Below, in pieces: positions 31,340 to 41,513 of a stretch of 64,000 nucleotides of DNA. The stretch is from assembly GCA_027886185.1 (NCBI GenBank), contig WOAB01000040.1, positions 1,488,001-1,552,000 on the forward strand, read 5' to 3'. The notes below the pieces were generated by a model that was not told where the DNA came from, did no database searches, and worked only from the letters and a program-made list of their open reading frames with translations. Position 1 is the stretch's first letter. Each line of letters begins with the position of its first letter. The position numbers were made by a program, and so were the translations under genes. The DNA is from Rheum nobile. Its lineage: Eukaryota > Streptophyta > Magnoliopsida > Caryophyllales > Polygonaceae.

Positions 31340-31935
31340 GATATTAAGCACCAAAAGTGCGAGTCTCAAAAGCAATATTGAGCAATACTAAGCAATGATT
31401 AGGCAACAAAAAACAACATATGGCTTGCGGAAGGGGCGAGAGCAATATTAAGCAACAAAGAGCAATAAAAATCAACATGAGGCCCGCGAAAGGGGTGAGA
31501 GCAATATTAAGCAACAAAGAGCGCCAAAAAGCAACATGAGGCCCGCGGAAGGGGCGAGAGCAATATTAAGCAACAAAGAGCAAGAAAGAGCAATAAAAGC
31601 AACATGAGGCCCGCGGAAGGGGCGAGAGCAATATTACGCAACAAAGAGCAAGAAAGAGCAACAAAAAGCAACATTAAGCCCGTGGAAGGGGTGATAGCAA
31701 TATTAAGCAAGAAAGAGCAACAAAAAGCAATATTAAACCCACGAAAAGGGGCGATAGCAATATTAAAGCAACAAAAAGCAACATTAGGCCCGCGGAAGGG
31801 ACAAGAGTAATATTGGGTGACAAAAAGCAAAGAAAAGCAACAAAAAGTGACGTTAAGCCCACGAAAGGAGTGAGAACAGTATCAAAGCGACAAAGGGCAA
31901 CGAAAATCGATGAAGAGTAGTGTTAAGACCGCAAA
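31340..31935 (+). repeat. Tandem repeat tract downstream of D integrase
   Basis: About eight or nine degenerate units of 50-70 bp, each with a GCCCGCGGAAGGGGCGAGAG-like half and an AGCAATATTAAGCAACAAAG-like half, for example around 31428, 31482, 31544, 31612, 31683, 31742, 31791 and 31862. Tandem repeats after integrase are common in Tat-lineage elements. Confidence 0.85.
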
Positions 31936-33590
31936 GCGAGCGGAAGCAAAGGTAAGAGGCCAGGGAATGGTTGAAGGCAACATGACCCAATGTGAAGCAT
32001 CCAGCAACAAGCGTGCAACACACAACCCATAGAGCAACCAAAGCCGCATCTAGCAGTATACACACGGTAGAAATACAACATGAGGACCATGATGAAGGCG
32101 AGCAAACAAGTGACGGTAGCACCAAGGCCGAGGAGCCAAATGAATGCAACAAAGAACCAAAAGAACCACAATGATGTCCAAGCTTGCGGCAAGAACAACG
32201 GCAAACAAGAAAAGTACCACCTCAGACCCACAAGGTTGGAAGCCCTTGGAAGGCTAGGAACAACCATTAGAGCACATGGAAGCAATCGAGAAACAAAGGC
32301 AACGATCACAGACAAGTGCGAACAAACACGGCAGGGGCTTCGCCTCGAGCAACATGAAAGCCATAATCGGGCACGTAAGCCAAGTAAAGTCAATCAAAGG
32401 AGAGAAGCAACACAAACGAAGGAACGCATGCAAAGGCCCTTAAAATTAGCAGCACAAAGAAGGGCCGACAACTCTATTTGTCCCACGTACTTCACTTGGC
32501 GCGACACACTCAGGAGAAGCCTGCGGCCAGGGGGATGGGAGTAGCCCAGCAACAGCAAGAAGAATGCAAGAAAAAAGACGAAATTAAGAATAACGGGAAG
32601 ATGATTTATTCATTGAAAGAAGAGAGCAAGCTATTACAAAGGTATCATACAAAGCCACGTCCGGCTAAGAGCTACTAAGCCTATAAAACAGAAGTTCTAG
32701 AAACCCCTCCCCCCCTTACAGGGATAGTCAAGGGATGTCCCTAACTCGCCCGCGGAGGAGCCAAAAGGAAAATTGGGCCTGCTACACATGTCAGACTACA
32801 TAACCTGGCATCGTAATTCACAGCCCCCTTGCAACCTGGCAACGTAACTCGCGGAGAAGCCTTAAGTACCCAGAGGCTTGACTATGCGATCCCCAACTAT
32901 GAACATCGACACTAGTTCGCGCCGGCTAAGTGTGTAGATCGCGTCAGCATCCGACTGATCTTCTAGTCGGCGAAGGACGCAAGGAAGTTTGGACGAGTAA
33001 GGGAAGTAATAAACCTCTAGGACCCTATAGTTGGGGTCCCCACGTCAGTTATGTCCATGAGTTCCTCGTACATAAAGTCTTTAGTGGACACTGTGAATGA
33101 CCACCGACGCCCGTATATGTAGCGATGGGAGGCGGCCATGGCCCAATCGCCTCGTCGCCTGGCTAGGCGCCCTCCCCAATGAACTTTTAGCATTGCCACG
33201 GTGGGAGGGCCAGCCGCGATATGAGGACTAGGTGGTGGACTGGATAGGGGCTCCGCCTTGAGGATTCTCGGCACCGCCACGATGGAACGAGTGGGCAAAG
33301 GAGGAAAACCAGGAGGATGATCCATCCGCTACAAAATGCAAAAAAACACACGAGAGAAGAAAAACAAGCAAGAGAGCGCGAAAGAAGAGAGGGAAGAAGA
33401 ACACAGATGAAGCGAGTAAGTAAAGGAAGGACCAATATATTGCAAGAGTTGGCCATAACTGCTCTACGCCTAAGGTTGCAATAACTGTGCATTAATTACA
33501 AAGGAAACTCTTAACCAGAAAAATGCCTAGGAAACCAGCAAAATAGAGAGAGAAGGGAAAAGCATGCAAGGTAGGCTGCCCAACCAAGAC
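31936..33590 (+). other. Element D non-coding stretch
   Basis: A-rich, repeat-poor sequence. An open minus-strand stretch at 33017-33325 (MDHPPGFPPLPTRS...) may be a distal part of the antisense gene, but I see no domain. A short C run is at 32709. Confidence 0.4.
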
Positions 33591-36144
33591 TCAGTGATTG
33601 AGAACCCGCGGAACAGAGTCCACAACATCTTGAGGGCCTCCACCCCCCGCAGCATCCGCGAGAATGCCAACCAGCAACGTGTCATTACGGGCTTGGTTAC
33701 TCAGCGTGTCCAAAAATACCAGCGGTATGTGAAGCGTCGAGGACCCTTCTGCTACCGCGGAGAGAGTAATGGCCAGATGCGAAGTGCTCCCCGGCAAGGC
33801 AGACGACGAAGAAAGCTCATCACTTTTTCTCTTCTTACCACGACTCTCTTTCTCTGGCACAGTTGGCCCTTCGAAAAGAGTGGACACATCCCAAGCTTCC
33901 ACCACGCCTGGGTAGTCACCCACCACCTTGCCCAGCTTAAGGGGCCGGAAAGGATCGGGCCGGCCAGGCCTTATAGGCTAGGTGCGCGAGTAGAACTTGA
34001 TAGGCGTCACGCTGGCATAGCGAGCCATTTGGTTCACGCCATCATGGCCCCCGACCTCATACAAAGGACGCGAGAAGTGCACGAACCTCCGCTTCTGGCA
34101 TGTGCCCCTCGCGAACTCAGCCATCACCTCGTCGCAAAACGCCTTCCTTTGGTTGTCGAAGTTGGCAACACTTTTTATCAGGCTCTCAACCTCTAAGAGA
34201 AGCCCAGCGCGCTTCTGACCCAGGCGGGAAAGCTCCCTCCTAGCCTCCTCAACCCGATAACTAGAAGCCTCGACATCCGTCTTCACGACCTTTGTTCCCG
34301 CGGAGACTCCAGAGAGTTGATGGTTAAGTAGGGTGACCTCTTGCTCCACTTCCTCAGCTCTCCGCCTAGCCTGGTGGGATTGCTCCTCAACTTGCCGTGC
34401 ACGCTCCTCAGCTCGCCGTGTTTGCTTCTCAACATGTCGCGCCCGCTCTTCCGCCCGCCTCTCGGCATCCCGCGACGTCTGGGAACGTTGGTTACGCGCC
34501 CCAAGCATGAGTTCCGCATGCAAAGAAATCAAAAGCAAGGGATTAGTTACTCTCGTAACGTCCAACGCAACACCCAAGGGAAGAAAGAAACGCACTGTTA
34601 ACCATGAGGCATCCAACACTGAATTGATTCCCTTGTCCGAGAGGGCTAGCTCCCTCACGTAAGCCCCTCCCATAGGGAAGCTGACAAGAGTATCGAGAAC
34701 GTTGGTTACCTCGCGGACAGGGAGAACTAGAAGATTCGGCAACCTTCTCAACAACGAAGTCGGGCCCCGCGGGTCGTGAGAACCGACTTCCCCTCCCCCC
34801 GGCGGAGTGTCCTTAAGCGTTACAATTTGTGGGGGCGGCGCCAACGGTCCGGCGACATGCACCTGCCATGTAGCCTCCCCGACCGTAATCCCCTTCGGGG
34901 TCGTTGTATGGAGTTGCGGGTCTTGCATGCGCCCATGTCTGCCCCGTGATACGATCCCCGGCCATATCCTTACGCCCAAGACTGCAGCTCGATTCCGCAC
35001 TATGGTCGGCCTGGTGGTTGGGCCCTTCGCCAAAGCCCCCGCCAGACTCGTCGATGCTCTCAAAGTCTCTTGACTCCATCCCGTCGTCTACAAAAACAAG
35101 AAAAGAGGAAAAGCAAGAAAGATTAGACATCAAAAAGAAGGAAAGAGATGTAGCGACGAGCCATTGCTGGGGTCGTGGAGCGGTATGGGAGCTCCTATCT
35201 CTTCGCCGGCCGGCGGGATTTGCTCGCGAACCAAATAACCTCGTGGCAGTCATCCTCTCGAGCGTCAGGAAATCGCCATACTTAATTAACTCCTTGGAAG
35301 GGCCCATAAACTGGTTAGCAAATTCTTTCCCTACTTCCGCGGGCAGAGCATTTGAGCACTTCAATTTAGACCCAATTGAGGGGACGTTCGTCACGCCAAG
35401 GCCCTCGACGTCCTCACTCACGACCATGAACCAATTCGACTCCCAACCCGTAACCTTGGAGGGAAGAACCAACATCTTGCTCGCCTCCACCTTCAGAGTG
35501 AAATAGCCGGGCTTAATGGTCCGGGCCGAAAACAACATAACGAATTGCCGAAAGGTGGGCCGAACCCTCATCTCGTGGCACCTCACCAAGAAGACAAATA
35601 GCCACCTCCATGCGTTTGGGTGTAGCTGGATTGGTGCAACCCCCAAGCCCCTCAACAACTCGAACACTAGGTCGTGGGCCGAATAGCACAAGCTAGCCTT
35701 CAGGGCCTCCAATTTGGTCGCCACTGCTTGCGGGTATGCATATAAAGAGCGCCCCTTGGGCATTGGCAACACAAGCGAGATGTCGGGAGGAAGGTCATAC
35801 TCATCTTGGATCGCTTGTAGGTCAGGGAGGAGCAGTGACCATGCTTGCACGCGAACTTCCTGAAGTCGTCATCCCCCTCGAGCTGGACCGAATTCTCTCG
35901 GCTAGAATGGGAACAATGACCCTGCCACGAGGGCTCTCGGCTGCTCCACCCGAGGTAGAACCGGCAACCCCGAGGATGTGCCAGAACCGCTGTCGGTATC
36001 CCGCCCGACCTCAGCCTGGGGCTCCGCCGCTTCGGGCTCCGCCGCCTGAGGCTACACCCTTGGAGGCTCCACACTGACCATCGAGACCCTTTGACCACCG
36101 GGCCCTATCGGGAGGTCATCTCTATCGCTGGAGCTCGGAGACAT
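33591..36144 (-). pseudogene. Element D antisense ORF, gypsy-type transposon protein family
   Basis: Read on the minus strand from MSPSSSDRDDLPIGPGG at 36144, then after a frame change 35850-34813, then 35063-33978, then 33926-33591. The 35850 part (YDLPPDISLVLPMPKGRSLYAYP... and LNPNAWRWLFVF-like HPNAWRWLFVFLVRC) resembles the plant 'putative gypsy type transposon' domain (PF04195). The next part holds a long coiled coil of AERRAEERARHVEKQ type repeats, and the last a basic patch KESRGKKRKSDE. Antisense ORFs after integrase are known in some Tat-lineage elements; their function is not known. Introns or decay could explain the frame changes. Confidence 0.7.
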
Positions 36145-38070
36145 TTTTTGGAATTGGGGCTTTTGGGAGAAACATGAAACCCACTTGGAGGAGAACACGC
36201 AGAAAGAAGAGAGAAAGGAGACAACCCGACCCAACCACGAGCAAGATCACTGGTACTAGGATGAAGAAAAGGGGAGAAGTCGCTGCAAAGCAAGAAGAAG
36301 AAATGCGGTGACGGCGGAGCACGAGAAGCAAAAATTGTTTGCCCTAAACGAGAGTGTTTTCGACTAACGAATGAGGAAAGAATGCAAAAAAGAAGGAAAG
36401 AAAGGAAAAAAAGGGATGCTTACCTACCCAATTAAAGGCAGGAAACCCTGGTCCACGTTGCACCTTCCATGGAGAAGCTCGAACGGAGGAAACGACAATG
36501 GCTAAGTGAAGAAGAAGTCAGGAGAGAAAAGGCGAGACGTCGGGGAGAAGTCGGAGGGCCCCTTTTATATCGGCGATGTGACTAAGCGGTTATGATTGCT
36601 GGAGCAGGGGAACTGTCACAAATCAACCGCTTCGATAACCTCTCAGGCGACGTTCAACTTCCATCATAGACCTAGTGACCGGTCCGCGGGCGACAAAGGA
36701 AATTGACAAGCCATAGGCGAGTATAAGTCAAGAAAGTCAAGAAGTTATTTTGGACCCAGTGGTCGGTCCGCGGACGATAAAGAAACAATGGGCACAAGCG
36801 AAGTTAAGTCAAGGAATACGAGTTTGTGGAGTCCACGGGCACTGCCCGCGGCTCGTAATGAAGCACGAAAAAGAGAAGCCAGCACAACCGCAAGCAGAAG
36901 AGAAGCAAGTAATGGATAAAAGTGCAACCTTATTCTTTATTCATGACAATTAAGGTACAATGTGAGATTACAAGTAGCCAGCCCATTTTGGCCGCGAGTA
37001 TACAAGAAGGAATCTAGCAAAAAAGGAGAACGAAGACGAGAAGGAAGGTGAGCGCCGTCGCGAGATGTGAGTCCTAAGGCCTTTGCAGAAACTACAAGCC
37101 TGGAGAAAATAGGTGAACGGGAACATGACCCGCGAGCCTCCCGGCTCCAGGCGAACTTGCAGATCCTATGAAACCGACGGAGGGAAAGATGCAAGGGGAT
37201 CTCGTCGTAAGAGAGAGAAGGCTAGCTTGACACCCTCTAACTGGGAGCCTCCGTGGAGCAGGTGCGCGCTCCCCCGTCTGCGGCCTCAAGCACCACAACC
37301 AGCCTATGCCCCACGGCCTAGAAGTTAGCAAGGCGAAGAAAGGCCCCTCCATTCGGTAGGGAAGCAAAACGCTGCCCTCCGACTCTTGCTCCACTTCGCC
37401 CAGCTCCTCCTGGACAGAGAGGTGATTTCCCCTTCTCGACCGGGTGCTCGCGGCGCTCCAAAGCCAAGAGTGTCCTGAGGGACGTCAGCCACATCCCACC
37501 TCCTCACCTCTTCCTAAGGTGTCTCCATCCTTCTCGGAAGAGGGATTAAGGAGGAGAATCAGAGGCGACGACCCACAAGCACTCAGAGCCTCATTAAAAC
37601 AGACTTCATACGCTACTGTCAACGTAACCTGGCATCGCAATTCGCGGACGCCTCCTCCCGGCTCGAAAGGAACCCCTCCTCTCCGGTGATCACATGGTAA
37701 GGTCATCTGCAAAGAGAAAAAGAAGAAGTAAGTGGATCTGCGTTTAGCCAAAGAGTCCGGATAAGCGAAAAACTGCAAGAAGAGAAGTGTTTAGAGCAAG
37801 TGTTGAAATCAAGTGTTAGTGTTTAGAACAAGCGTTTTGAGCAATCTAGGCAAGGAAGAAGAAGTGATATGAGCAAAAAAGTGAAACAATGCTGCCCTTT
37901 TTGTAGCTATCCTTCCGTAAGAGGTGTGAGGGACCCACAAGTTGTCCTCCAATAATGGCAAGAAAACAGTCTCTTCCTTCACGACCAGCTCATGAAGTCC
38001 GCGGCCATATCGGGTCGGCCGACTCCTTTCAAGATCAAGCCCCTCGGTCGGGAAGAGCCTCGACCGTGTG
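36145..38070 (+). other. Element D 3' non-coding region
   Basis: No convincing gene. A segment near CCGGTCCGCGGGCGA occurs at 36678 and again in diverged form near 36766, suggesting a short duplication of about 90 bp. Confidence 0.45.
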
Positions 38071-38082
38071 GCTTGGGGGCTG
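38071..38082 (+). other. Element D polypurine tract
   Basis: GCTTGGGGGCTG lies directly before the 3' LTR start. Confidence 0.75.
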
Positions 38083-38672
38083 TGTGGGAGCCGTATTTAG
38101 CCTGACACAAGTACACGGCCCAAACAGGAGGAGAAACACATTTGGCAAGACGGCCCAACACGGAGCAAAGCCGAAATGGCTCTTCCCTGGTCTAGTCCGA
38201 CTACGCGGCCTGGAGGCTCCCTTCCCGGCCTAGACCGGCTACGCGGCCCAACGGCCTAGACCGGCTACACGGCAAAGGGTCTATCGGCCTTAGGTATATA
38301 AGGAGGAGGCTGCAACTGGGAACGGGATTCTCGATCCTCTCCTTAGTTTGCCTCTCTCCCTCACCCCATCGGTTAGACACTGAAAGCTCCATTTTTCTAC
38401 TCTCTCATCATCGCTGCCCTCGTTACTCTTTTGCCATGTTTCTCTTTCTGCACCACCTGCGAGTTGAGAACTGACTTAAGCGTCGGAGTGGAAAGCCCGA
38501 GGCAACCTCGGGCCCCTCTTCTTTTTCAGGTCTGGACACAAGGTCGGACGACATCTAACGTGACCGGAGGCAGCCGACGGGGAATAGGGAAGAAGGCTTC
38601 TGAGGGAGACGAGCTGAAGTTGGTTCTGTGTGGACCGCCAACTATTTCCTCTTGGAAAATCGGATGATCACA
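38083..38672 (+). repeat. Element D 3' LTR
   Basis: It matches 25699-26296 with many point differences and short gaps, ends GGATGATCACA, and is followed by TSD atatc. Confidence 0.93.
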
Positions 38673-38704
38673 ATATCCATTGGTATTGTTGTTATGGTTT
38701 AGGC

Positions 38705-38908
38705 TACAACGGCCCGAGCAACCAGACTTAGAATAAATGTAGCCACTGGAGCCATTCTAAAAAGAGAGAAATTAGCACTACTTGGTGAAATAGGTTCTTT
38801 TAGAATCAATTTCAAACCATCTGCTAGAGGTTGTAACAATCCGAATGATCCCACTACATCAAGAGCCTTTCGACGTCGCACAAAAGCCATTACTTCACGT
38901 TCACTCTC
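38705..38908 (-). pseudogene. nad1: Mitochondrial nad1 fragment
   Basis: The minus strand encodes MAFVRRRKALDVVG, then SFGLLQPLADGLKLILKEP and FSLFRMAPVATF.LSLVARAVV, the start of NAD1 after its first transmembrane segment (complex I, mitochondrial inner membrane). Upstream, ESEREV stands where NAD1 has AERKV. The first exon sequence before it and everything after ARAVV are replaced by other DNA, and two substitutions alter conserved residues. It is a nuclear copy of mitochondrial DNA. Confidence 0.88.
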
Positions 38909-39582
38909 CTGAAAATTTTCAAATACAAAAATTCAGTATCTTCCCACGAAGATCGCACGAAATCTCCATAGCAAATTTTCCATTTTTTATTTGGAAATCT
39001 GAAGGTGATGAGCATTCGTTTTGAGATGGAGTCCTTGGCGCCCACCCACCGCTTACAAAGAGGCAATAGTAACACATAATCTAGCATGCATATTCGGCGA
39101 ATGGAAGAAAATGGAAAAGGAAGACCGAGTCCGACCAAATCAACCAACGACATGTTTACGAAACAAGGAGTTAAGCAAGGGCCAAACTGAATAGATTTGC
39201 GTCGTTCTTCTTCAGTGAAGAGTTGAGGAAGGGCAGGGGCAGCAAGTTTCTCTACATAAATCGGTCGACATGCTTTAGAATTGATTTCACGCGACATGCT
39301 TCTTCCTTTCATTTATTTTCCTCGACTGAAATCCAACAAAAAAGAAATCCAAGTGCATCCTAATAATGTGCTACTTTAAATATTTCATTTTTGCATCTTG
39401 TTATCTAACTCTCGTTAGATGTACTCTAGTTTATTCGAAGTATCCAAATGGTGTAAGGTCGTCGACTTATTGGGAAAAAGGAAGAAATCACTTTGATCTC
39501 TTGTTTCAGAGAAATAAGTGGCTCACGAGGAATGGAAAGAAACATCTTATATTTGATCTTATATCATGAAAAAGGAAAGCCA
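38909..39582. other. Unassigned, probably organelle-derived segment
   Basis: A 140-codon minus-strand open stretch (38890-39312, containing MSREINSKACRPIYVEKLAAP) and a 67-codon plus-strand one (39366-39569) are present. I recognise neither. Base composition and position between nad1 and rpoC1 pieces suggest organelle origin. Confidence 0.4.
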
Positions 39583-39685
39583 TTTGACCCGTTTGCCAAG
39601 AAGAGTCTTCTGAAACCTTCCCTCTTTACCTTCAATTACATCCGAAAATGATTTGTAAACCTTATTATGACCATCCCCCATTGGT
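39583..39685 (-). pseudogene. rpoC1: Plastid rpoC1 fragment
   Basis: The minus strand encodes [20 protein letters not shown] followed by RF.KTLLGKRV, matching the conserved part of the plastid RNA polymerase beta' subunit ([36 protein letters not shown]). The match stops at both ends. It is a short plastid relic in nuclear DNA. Confidence 0.8.
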
Positions 39686-40369
39686 TTGGGCGGTACTGCC
39701 ACGAAAGAACCATAAAGTCAAAAAGGAACTAGCTCTAGCTGCTACTATTCGCGGAACATCTACTTTAGACCCCCGCAGGACGAAGCACATATCAATAGAT
39801 ATTAGAGTCTAACTGCTTTCTTTTTAGATCGTTCTATAATATTCCAGTGGTTGCCGCAAGAAATGACGTCGTAGATCCGGCAAAAGTAATAACTAATAAC
39901 AATTAAAGTCGTAGGTGGGTATTCAAAGAAGCTTTCTATTATGTCTCTAAGCCCTACCTTATATTTCAGTTTACCATCCGCTTTTCAATTTATGCAGACC
40001 TACCAGCCTTGGAATTCATTGATGTCTTCCTTTAGTTCCCTTTTGATTCGTTAGAAATCTTCTTGCATTAAAATTAAAGCTTTCTTAACTCATGGCGAGC
40101 CTTGACCCATCAGGAGCTATAAAAATGCCTTTATCAGCCCCAAAAAAGGTGATTCGTTCAAACTGAGTCGATGTACGAACTTCGAAACCCCACTTCTTCC
40201 TCAACCTGCATCTAATTGAAGGTCTGGTTATGGATCTGCTGCTCATCTTCTTCCCACTCATCTGATTTAAAGCCTTCGGTCTCCAGTCCGATTCCGAGAT
40301 CTCAAGATAGCATGAGCCCTTGTGATGTACCTGCATGAGAATATCACGAAAGAACAGTGGTTGATTATC
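39686..40369. other. Unassigned segment between plastid fragments
   Basis: An 83-codon minus-strand open stretch at 40085-40336 (ending GADKGIFIAPDGSRLAMS) is not recognised. Nothing else can be supported. Confidence 0.35.
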
Positions 40370-40516
40370 TTCATTTCAAGTATTGCTCCCATTGGACTTC
40401 TTATGTCAGGATATGAATCAAATAATAAATATTTCTTTTTAGGCGGTCTACGAGTTGTTTCCCAATCTATTAGTTATGAAATGCCATTAATTATATCCGC
40501 GTTATCAACAATTTTG
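40370..40516 (+). pseudogene. ndhA: Plastid ndhA exon 2 fragment
   Basis: The plus strand encodes FISSIAPIGLLMSGYESNNK followed by Y.FLGGLR..SQSISYEMPL, matching plastid NdhA (thylakoid NDH complex) at the start of its second exon, with several substitutions. The match ends at an inverted repeat at 40510. A mitochondrial nad1 relic lies 1.5 kb away; NAD1 and NdhA are homologues, but the two fragments are clearly distinct. Confidence 0.85.
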
Positions 40517-40582
40517 TGGAAATTTTATGCCTCAACGAATCACACGGTGTGATTAGTTGAGACATAAAATTTTCACAAAATT
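40510..40582. repeat. 35-bp inverted repeat
   Basis: Arms 40510-40544 and 40548-40582 pair with three mismatches around a 3-base loop (cgg). The left arm starts where ndhA similarity ends. Confidence 0.8.
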
Positions 40583-41513
40583 TTTAAGAGTTTTCTAAGA
40601 CTAGATAGAAAAGAGTGACTTTCTTAAATTATCTTCTTTCTAAAGATGCGCACGGCGGCTCCCGGAACAAAGCCCCACCCCTTTAATGAAAAATCCGAGG
40701 GCTTATTTTAAGATGATTTAGCATTAAAAGGAGATCCTAGACCCTAATCCGGAACCACGTGGAATCAAAGAGGATTTTAGACGGTTGCAGAGATGTTGAT
40801 TCTTTGAGGACAAGCAACGTTGGATCAAAAGACCAAGGTCCTTCCTCAACGACCTTAATCTTATCTTCAAAACAGAGCATTGTATACGTGCATATTCAAA
40901 GGCTAATCTGTGAATAACTTCCCAATCAGGCTAAGAGAAGTAGGGTTTAAACCAGAGCCTTCATATTGAACCCTTCCTTGAACTTTTGTGCGTTCTGCCG
41001 ACGTTAAATAAAGGTCTTACTGAATTGGTGACGCCATCGTTGGAAACAAGAACAGAAAGAAACTAAAAGAACAGAGAGAAGAAGAAGAAGAAACTAGCAC
41101 ACAAGCTAGAGAAATCCTCACCACTAGGAGGGAGAGAGTTTACCTCACAACGAAGTTAACTCCACGACCTATCATTGTGTAGGTTAACTATTACAATACA
41201 GCAGTATGATTTTGTTATATGAAAAGCTAGGAATCCCGTGCTTGTTTTACTGCATGTAGTTTGTACAATACAACAATTTGAGCTGTACTCCACCTTAACT
41301 CGCAGATTCTCAGGGAAAGCAAAAATCCCAAATGGCAAAAGTCCAGACACCATTGCCAAAAGCTTTATTTCCTCAACTGAAGCAAAATAATTCAAGCAAA
41401 AGAACTAACAAAAATTATGAACAAGGAAATTTTACCCTTGTCACGCATATAAAATTTAGATTTTCTACTCAGAAGGCACAAAAACAAAACGGGGTTAGGA
41501 AAGAAACACGAGC
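40583..41513. other. Intergenic DNA and CLPTM1 3' untranslated region
   Basis: No gene is seen from 40583 to about 41150; a GAA-rich stretch lies at 41076-41095. The part nearest 41513 should be the 3' UTR of the minus-strand gene; no poly(A) signal was pinned down. Confidence 0.45.

Larger units (their letters stand above)
25699..38672 (+). mobile_element. Element D: decayed Tat-like Ty3/gypsy LTR retrotransposon
   Basis: D has LTRs of about 595 bp, a PBS beginning TGGCGCC, gag, pol with a second (archaeal-type) RNase H domain characteristic of the Tat lineage, a tandem-repeat tract, a long antisense ORF and a polypurine tract, all inside a perfect 5-bp TSD. Many stops and frameshifts and visibly more LTR divergence than A, B or C make it the oldest retroelement here. 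It inserted into DNA of organelle origin: mitochondrial-like on both sides. Confidence 0.93.

Noticed and set aside
31340..31935. CRISPR-like array of direct repeats
   Set aside because: Units are contiguous and degenerate without unique spacers, and the DNA is a plant nuclear retrotransposon.
33564..34196. 210-codon plus-strand frame in D
   Set aside because: It is antisense to the coiled-coil/basic region of the minus-strand frame and has no recognisable domain.
38890..39312. 140-codon frame as a mitochondrial ribosomal protein
   Set aside because: I could not match it to any organelle protein I know; left unassigned.
40990..41050. Possible LTR end and PBS (TTGGTGACGCCATCG)
   Set aside because: Only a short resemblance, with no matching LTR partner in the window.
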